Shown here piece by piece: positions 58,911 to 64,000 of a DNA stretch of 64,000 bases. Position 1 is the stretch's first letter, and each line of letters starts with the position of its first letter. The notes under the pieces were generated by a model. It made no database searches, was not told where the DNA came from, and worked only from the letters and a program-made list of their open reading frames with translations. Both the position numbers and the translations under genes were made by a program. The DNA comes from Chromatocurvus halotolerans (GTDB lineage: Bacteria > Pseudomonadota > Gammaproteobacteria > Pseudomonadales > Halieaceae): assembly GCF_004340525.1 (NCBI RefSeq), contig NZ_SLWX01000015.1, forward strand, positions 17,234-81,233. Direction: 5' to 3'.

Positions 58911-61198
58911 ACATACCGGATTTGACTTTGCACATCGCTTTTGGCGCGCACAAGAAAGATACGCATCTGTCCTGCGATGAATTGACACTCGCAGAGCTGG
59001 TGCCGCTGTTCACCACGCATCGTGAGGGGGGCAAGGACGGGCGTTATTGTGTGCTGGCGAAATTCAATGCGCCATACCGCAAGGCGGAGAACATCGCCAC
59101 ATATACTGGCGCAGTGGTAGACATAGACCGCGACACCGACGAGAAAGAAATCAGGCAGAAGCTACGCGGCATTGCCTATATCGCACACAGCACATACAGC
59201 CCGGGACGTGCGCGCGTGGTGGTGCCGTACAGTCAGCCCGTGCCGTTCAAACTGCATCAGCAAATCAGCAACAAGTTGAATACGCTGGTCGGCGAGGTAG
59301 ACACCTGCTCCGAAAAGGAATTGCAATTCTTCTACCTTCCAGCCTGCCCAAAAGGCGCCCCGCGCATGGCCTTCCACACGCTCGACGCGGACCCGCTGCT
59401 GCATCCTTTGAAGTTCCTCGATGGGGCAAAGGAAGAAGCGAGCGAGTCGCGGGTCAGCAAGGCGAAGGGCAAAAGCAAGCGCCGCGAGGGCGAATACAAG
59501 GACTGGCTCCAAGACCTGCTCGTCGGGGATGATCTGCATGGCAGTGCGTGTAGCACCATTGCCAGCATGGTGGCCCGGGGCCTGGACGCCGAAACTATTT
59601 GGGCGGTGTTTCTCGCGTTCGAGGATCAGCTAACCCGGGCGCGCGGCGCCGACCGCGTCGAGGCCCTGTACCGCGGCGAGCTCCGCAGAATGATCGACGG
59701 GGCATTCGATAAATTCGCGCCGGTATCGTTCGATGATCTGGTCGAAGCAGCGGCGGAGCTCTCGCCGGAGTCCGCGCCGGATGTCATCGAAGCCATCATC
59801 ACGCAGACCACGAAACTATCAGTCATCGAGCGCCGGCAAGTATTCAACGCCATTAAAAAGCACACGGGCATCACCCTTGGCGACCTTCGCAAGGCTGTGG
59901 CGCAGGAGTTCCAGGCTGAGGAAACGCCGCCGATCGAATATGCCCGCAAGGCCTTGGCCGAATACGGCCCAGGCAATATTGCATTCGCGTCGGATGCTTT
60001 TTGGCACTACCCTGGCCGGGGTGTGTGGACGGAGGAACATCCCGAGGGGGTCAAGCAGAAGATCCACGCGGCAATGCCGGATGAAGAGCTCGCAGGCGGC
60101 GTTGTCGAATCAGTACTGAAGCTATGCCGCACTGAGTGCTTCCAGCCTGGTGCGCAGTTCGGGCGGCCCTTCGAGGGTGTCAATGTTGAAAACGGATTAC
60201 TTGTGCATGACGGCGCGCAATGGATGCTGGAGCCTCACCGCAGAGAGCTGTACTTGCTGGCCAAACTGCCTGTGGAATATGACCCGGCTGCCCAGTGCCC
60301 GCGGTTCGAGCAGTTCCTTATGGAGGTGTTCGCGGGAGACCAAGACGGGGCGGAAAAGATACGACTGCTGCTGGAGCTGATCGGCTACACGCTGTTGCCA
60401 TCGGCACGGCACGAAAAGTTCGCAATGCTGATTGGCAGTGGCGGCAACGGGAAGAGCGTGCTGCTGGAAGTGCTCGCGGAGCTACTCGGGCTGGAAAACA
60501 CCGCCGGCGTTGCGCCCCATGAGCTGGACAACAACTTCAAGCGCGCCTATCTGCACGGTAAGCTGGCCAACATCGTTACCGAGATCGCAGAGGGCGCTGT
60601 CATCAATGATGCGGCGCTCAAAGCCATCACATCGGGCGAACTCGTCACCGCCGATCACAAGCACCGCCAGCCGTTCACGTTCCGGCCCTACTCGACGTGC
60701 TGGTTTGGCACCAACCACATGCCACACACCCGCGACTTCTCTGATGCGTTGTTCCGGCGTGCGTGCGTGATTACGTTCAACAACAAGTTCGAGGGTGCGA
60801 AAAAGGACGTCAATCTTAAATCCAAATTGCTGAACGAGCTGCCCGGTATTTTGAATCTCGCCCTGGGTGCTATTGGCGACGTGCTCAAAGGCAGATCGTT
60901 TGCAGAGCCATCTTCAATGCTGGAAGCGCGGCGGGAATGGCGCCTCGAGGCTGATCAAATATTGCAGTTCCTCGAGGAGCGTTGCCAGCGGGGGCGTGGT
61001 GAGGTCCAGAAGGGCACCCTGTACCGGGCCTATAAAGATTGGGCGATGGATGCCGGTATTAACCGCACGCTCACGCAAAAGTCTTTTGGGGGGCGTTTAA
61101 AGACAGCGGGCATCGGGGAACGGCGCGATAAGTATGCGCGATGGCACACCGGCATCGCTCTTTTGTCCCCATTCAGCGGGGGCGATGACGGGTGGTGA
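58907..61198 (+). CDS. element primase-helicase (D5/DUF5906, SF3 helicase)
   Basis: This 763-aa replication protein. The N-terminal 200 residues ('TGAVVDIDRDTDEKEIRQKL', 'YIAHSTYSPGRARVVVPYSQPV') match the primase-like region of phage and plasmid D5 proteins, with a conserved D-x-D and His-containing strand. The C-terminal half is an SF3 helicase: Walker A 'MLIGSGGNGKSVLLEVLAELL', Walker B-like 'KLANIVTEIAEGAVINDAALKAITSGELVTADHKHRQPF', sensor 'TCWFGTNHMPHTRDFSDALFRRACVITF'. It should initiate and drive replication of the excised element. Confidence 0.9.
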   Translation: MNIPDLTLHIAFGAHKKDTHLSCDELTLAELVPLFTTHREGGKDGRYCVLAKFNAPYRKAENIATYTGAVVDIDRDTDEKEIRQKLRGIAYIAHSTYSPGRARVVVPYSQPVPFKLHQQISNKLNTLVGEVDTCSEKELQFFYLPACPKGAPRMAFHTLDADPLLHPLKFLDGAKEEASESRVSKAKGKSKRREGEYKDWLQDLLVGDDLHGSACSTIASMVARGLDAETIWAVFLAFEDQLTRARGADRVEALYRGELRRMIDGAFDKFAPVSFDDLVEAAAELSPESAPDVIEAIITQTTKLSVIERRQVFNAIKKHTGITLGDLRKAVAQEFQAEETPPIEYARKALAEYGPGNIAFASDAFWHYPGRGVWTEEHPEGVKQKIHAAMPDEELAGGVVESVLKLCRTECFQPGAQFGRPFEGVNVENGLLVHDGAQWMLEPHRRELYLLAKLPVEYDPAAQCPRFEQFLMEVFAGDQDGAEKIRLLLELIGYTLLPSARHEKFAMLIGSGGNGKSVLLEVLAELLGLENTAGVAPHELDNNFKRAYLHGKLANIVTEIAEGAVINDAALKAITSGELVTADHKHRQPFTFRPYSTCWFGTNHMPHTRDFSDALFRRACVITFNNKFEGAKKDVNLKSKLLNELPGILNLALGAIGDVLKGRSFAEPSSMLEARREWRLEADQILQFLEERCQRGRGEVQKGTLYRAYKDWAMDAGINRTLTQKSFGGRLKTAGIGERRDKYARWHTGIALLSPFSGGDDGW

Positions 61199-61851
61199 CA
61201 CATATGACAGATTTCCTTATTGCTTTGCAGTAACGGAAAAAACGTATTTCTTCAAAACAGTGTTTTTTTTCATATAGGGACACAATAGAAAAACGCGTCA
61301 CATGTGTCACCACACGTCACTAGGAGGCCAAAGCATGAAAATCAACGACCAATGGCAGATCACCAGCGGCCCCGCGGGCGTTTTCCCACAATGTGGTGGT
61401 GACTGGCTCAAGCATAAGGACGGACCAGCGCAAGTATTGGCTGACGTTTGACTACGAGCGCAACCGCTTCAAGGAGCCCGACTGCCTGACGTACCTGCAG
61501 TAGCAGGACAATCACATTGCGCGCGCGATTGGAAACTACATGCGGGCAACTAGGCTGGCGTTCGCTCCTAAAATGCGCTAGCGCGGTTGGGGACAAGTAC
61601 GCGGACATCGAGCCGTGGTTCACCTCCAGGTTTGGTTATGACTTCGCCCGTCTCACACAGTCAGAAGCTCGATGCATCGTCAAAAGCGACCCCTGACGCC
61701 CTATGAACTCGAATCCTTGAGGCAAGAGATGCCCGCCGCTTCGGCTTACGCGAAGAAGTGGCTGGCAGAACGACGGAAGTCGAAGCAGCTAGTCCTCCGG
61801 TAGGCGGCAGCAATCCCGACATCCGTTTCAGCTGCCGCCGGGCGCCGCGGG
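61199..61851 (+). other. decayed coding region in the right element
   Basis: No intact gene is seen. A short frame at 61335-61451 begins with a good ATG ('MKINDQWQITSGPAGVFPQC') but ends early. Protein-like sequence such as 'KYWLTFDYERNRFKEPDCLTYLQ' appears in another frame at about 61431-61502, and further pieces at 61540-61700, interrupted by frameshifts and a TAG. This looks like one or two pseudogenes. Before it, 61240-61290 is AT-rich with an octamer T run. Confidence 0.45.
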
Positions 61852-62139
61852 CTACGCCAGCTGAGCGAGCGCCTCCTCATGCGACACCGCCACCTGCCCT
61901 GATACCTGCACTGCACTCAGCCGTGCATGACAGTAGGGCGCTGCGGCCTTGGCTGCCTCCAGCCTGCGCTCGAGCTCGGCATCCTCGTCGCGCATGACCC
62001 GCAGCAGGAACGCTAGCGGCGTCTCTCCGGTCTCCCGTGCAAACGCCACGCTCTCCTGCGTCAGCCGGTTGCGGATACCCGGCTTGCGGCCGGCGCCTGG
62101 CCTGGCACCACCGATGCGCCGTTGTCTATGTTCTGTCAT
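61852..62139 (-). CDS. small conserved phage-type protein
   Basis: This 95-aa protein starts 'MTEHRQRRIGGARPGAGRKPGIRNRL', the basic 'RPGAGRKPG' motif found at the N terminus of many small phage and element proteins (some of them terminase small subunits). It continues 'FARETGETPLAFLLRVMRDEDAELERRLEAAKAAAPYCHARLSAV'. Function is unknown, probably DNA binding. It lies between decayed sequence and the integrase gene, on the same strand as the integrase. Confidence 0.6.
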   Translation of the reverse strand: MTEHRQRRIGGARPGAGRKPGIRNRLTQESVAFARETGETPLAFLLRVMRDEDAELERRLEAAKAAAPYCHARLSAVQVSGQVAVSHEEALAQLA

Positions 62140-62192
62140 GTGGTCCCCCGTCGCGGCTCGGAAACGTTACGCCTGAAAAACAATGCCGGCAA

Positions 62193-63389
62193 TCACCCGG
62201 CGATAGGCGCAGGCGGCAGGGCAGGGGGCGTTGGAACGCCCGAGAAAGGCACCGACGCGCCAGCGGTGTTGGCTGCGGCAATCAGCGACTCCTGCGACAG
62301 GTGTGCATACCGCTGCGTGGTCTTAACCTGCGTGTGGCCGAGTATTTTCTGTACCTCGTAAAGGCTGCGCCCGCTATTGATCAGGAAGCTGGCAAAGCTG
62401 TGACGCAGGTCATGCATCCGCACCTCGGGCAACCCGGCCTCGACACGCGCCGTGTTCCAGCTGTAGTAGATGCTCACGAATGGCTTGCCGGTTTTCGGGT
62501 TGGCGAATACCCACGGGCAGCCCTCGTGGCGCGATACCTGCTCCAGCACTCGCGCCACACCGTCTGCGATGGGAATGTAGCGCGGGCGGCCGAGCTTGTT
62601 GAACTCAATGGTCCAGATGCGCCGCTGCAGGTCGAAGTCCTCCCACCGTGCGTCCAGTACCTCGCGCTTGCGCGCACCGGTCAGCAGCAGCAGGGCGACG
62701 ATGTACTTGAGGGACGGGTTATCGGAGTGCTCCAGCGCCGTGAACAGCCGCTTTGACTCATCCTGCGACAGGTACCGCTCCCGCTTGTTATTCTCCGGCA
62801 GTAGGGCGATGCCCTTGCTGGGGTTAGCCTCAATCCCGGGTGTCTCCCAGTTGATGGCACAGTTGAGGATGTAACGGCACAGGATCATCACCCGGTTGGT
62901 GGAGCCTGGCTTGTGGTCTTCGCGGTGCTTGGCGAACAGGCTGACCAGGTGGTGGCGTTTGATCTCATCCAGGTGCAGGTGTCCCACCGCCGGCAAGATG
63001 TGGTTGCGCAGCAGGGACTCATCTGAACGCCAACTGCGCTTATAGCCCTTGATGTGGGGCATGAAGGCGCCGTGTACGAAGGCGTTGAAGGTGGGGACGT
63101 CCTTGAGGGCGGCTTTTTCCTCAAAGGGATTCTGGCCGAGCTGAATGTCGCGAAGGTACCGGCGCGCCATGTTCCGCGCATCAGTCAGCTGCAGCACGTC
63201 TGCTCGCCCAAGCACCTTCCTGCGATTTTTACCGCGCTCGTCGCGATACCTCAGGTAATAGGACTTTCTCCCAGAGCGTACTTCAAGGAAGAGCCCGATG
63301 CAGTCGGTATCGTAAAATTCCTTCTTGTGGCACTCTTTAGACAGAGACTCGCGGTCAACAAATTTTTGGGTCAGCCTTTGCTTTGCCAT
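62193..63389 (-). CDS. tyrosine-type site-specific integrase
   Basis: This 398-aa integrase of the right element. It has the N-terminal DUF4102-like/SAM-like arm ('FYDTDCIGLFLEVRSGRKSYYLRYRDERGKNRRKVLGRADVL') and core-binding domain ('RSWRSDESLLRNHILPAVGHLHLDEIKRHH'). Catalytic residues: Arg in 'LLLTGARKREVLDARW', Lys in 'NKLGRPRYIP', 'HDLRHSFAS' (His-x2-Arg), 'LGHTQVKTTQRYAHL' (His and nucleophile Tyr). ATG 63389 follows AGGATCT and matches the family start; the ATG at 63416 is less likely. Its attachment site is not evident: no tRNA is near the right end within the window. Confidence 0.92.
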   Translation of the reverse strand: MAKQRLTQKFVDRESLSKECHKKEFYDTDCIGLFLEVRSGRKSYYLRYRDERGKNRRKVLGRADVLQLTDARNMARRYLRDIQLGQNPFEEKAALKDVPTFNAFVHGAFMPHIKGYKRSWRSDESLLRNHILPAVGHLHLDEIKRHHLVSLFAKHREDHKPGSTNRVMILCRYILNCAINWETPGIEANPSKGIALLPENNKRERYLSQDESKRLFTALEHSDNPSLKYIVALLLLTGARKREVLDARWEDFDLQRRIWTIEFNKLGRPRYIPIADGVARVLEQVSRHEGCPWVFANPKTGKPFVSIYYSWNTARVEAGLPEVRMHDLRHSFASFLINSGRSLYEVQKILGHTQVKTTQRYAHLSQESLIAAANTAGASVPFSGVPTPPALPPAPIAG

Positions 63390-63461
63390 AATGAGATCCT
63401 TTAATGATTCCATCAATATTAGAAACGATACTCACAGTATCAGTATGGCGTAGGTAAGCGT

Positions 63462-63905
63462 ATGTCGCAAGGCTCGTTTGTGCTTGAGTTCCAGGGGGTG
63501 CCCGCCCATGGCGTGCTCGTATGCCTTGCTGTTCGAGGCTGTAGAAATATTCTCGGCATGAGCCAGGCGGATCTCGCTTGGCTGTCTGGGGTGTCCAAGC
63601 CAACAATTGCTCGCATTGAAACTGGTAAGACAGACTCGGTCCGCACAGATACCGTGGACAAATTGCTTGCTGCATTCCGGGTGCTCGGGGTAGGTGTGCA
63701 GTGGGTGGAAGGCGGCTTCAGCATTCAGGTCAACGAGCAGGCCGCTCAGATAGGGTTCTTCGGCATTGTCGGCAAAAGGGAAGATGACGCAACGGTATTC
63801 TCACACGAGGATATTGAGACAGGCGAGGTAGTGGAGGAGAGCGCCCAGGCAGCATTGGACCGCCTCATAGCCATGAACCGAGAGCTGTCAAAGCGCGCGA
63901 CCTGA
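63462..63905 (+). CDS. XRE-family transcriptional regulator
   Basis: This 147-aa protein has an Xre HTH ('LGMSQADLAWLSGVSKPTIARIETGKTDSVRTDTVDKLLAAFRVLGVGVQWVEGG') followed by about 65 residues with no recognised domain. It is divergent from the integrase and could repress it or control excision. An AGGTAAG just upstream of ATG 63462 serves as ribosome-binding site. Codon use and position suggest it belongs to the element or its edge. Confidence 0.75.
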   Translation: MSQGSFVLEFQGVPAHGVLVCLAVRGCRNILGMSQADLAWLSGVSKPTIARIETGKTDSVRTDTVDKLLAAFRVLGVGVQWVEGGFSIQVNEQAAQIGFFGIVGKREDDATVFSHEDIETGEVVEESAQAALDRLIAMNRELSKRAT

Positions 63906-63926
63906 CACCTGCGTATTCCGGACCAA

Positions 63927-63995
63927 CGTGACCACTCATTCCGTTTCATCGTGACCGCCTGTTCCGGGTGATCGTGACCGCCCATTCCGTTTTAT
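63927..63995 (+). repeat. three tandem 23-bp repeats at the window edge
   Basis: The unit starts CGTGACCRCYYRTTCCG and repeats at 63927, 63950 and 63973, with the next beginning at 63996 as the window ends. Multiple short repeats of this type (GTGACC-N-TTCCG) occur at the ends of IS21-family insertion sequences, so an IS may start just outside; this is inference. Confidence 0.7.
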
Positions 63996-64000
63996 CGTGA

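Noticed and set aside
63927..64000. A CRISPR array at the right edge
   Set aside because: The units are tandem with no spacers between them and differ slightly from each other.

Overview
The window is GC-rich, densely packed gammaproteobacterial chromosome, probably marine. The evidence is the macromolecular-synthesis cluster rpsU-yqeY-dnaG-rpoD (minus strand) opposite tsaD-folB-folK, the cluster rsmA-apaG-apaH, ubiC, multifunctional cca, ald with a divergent Lrp regulator, slyD, and a tRNA-Ile2(CAU). The species cannot be fixed from the sequence.

Layout. (1) 1-6.3 kb is an accessory element next to the 3' end of tRNA-Ile2: an AlpA-like regulator, a rolling-circle (HUH) replication protein, and three defence-type genes. 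These are an McrB-N/NO VEIN nuclease, a DUF4145 protein, and a DRT2-type antiviral reverse transcriptase with its ncRNA. (2) 6.4-29.5 kb is core chromosome, with a toxin-antitoxin/abortive-infection cluster at 21.5-27.3 kb (MazEF, a broken Xre/MbcA/ParS antitoxin, AbiE, RHH-PIN). (3) 29.5-34.2 kb is a glycan ABC transporter (permease and ATPase) split by about 3.1 kb of decayed Rpn-nuclease copies, a MntA/HepT remnant, an orphan antitoxin and a remnant of a second permease. (4) 34.2-55.7 kb is a cell-surface locus: type I secretion system, SapC, methyltransferases, a second Wzm/Wzt transporter, four glycosyltransferase genes, and a cysteine-free 1209-aa RTX/S-layer-like protein. (5) 55.7-64 kb is a second mobile element (AlpA, primase-helicase, tyrosine integrase), ending in 23-bp tandem repeats.

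The most exciting system is at 4.74-6.32 kb. The RT is preceded by a structured ncRNA holding two identical ACAGAA motifs exactly 120 nt apart. Joining the 120-nt interval head to tail, as rolling-circle reverse transcription would do, has three effects on the minus strand. It places a consensus TTGACA exactly 17 bp upstream of a consensus TATAAT. It keeps an AGGAGG ribosome-binding site 5 nt before an ATG. It removes the only stop codon, giving an endless 40-codon-per-repeat reading frame. None of this exists in the linear DNA, where the two promoter halves are in the wrong order and the frame stops after 26 codons. This matches the never-ending ORF (neo) mechanism reported for DRT2 systems and can be read directly from the bases.

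The surface locus can be read as one machine. The TolC/HlyD/PrtD-type exporter secretes the DUF4214/RTX protein. The Wzm/Wzt transporter and glycosyltransferases build the surface polysaccharide that could anchor it. DUF4214-like segments recur in two of the methyltransferases, which suggests a shared binding module.
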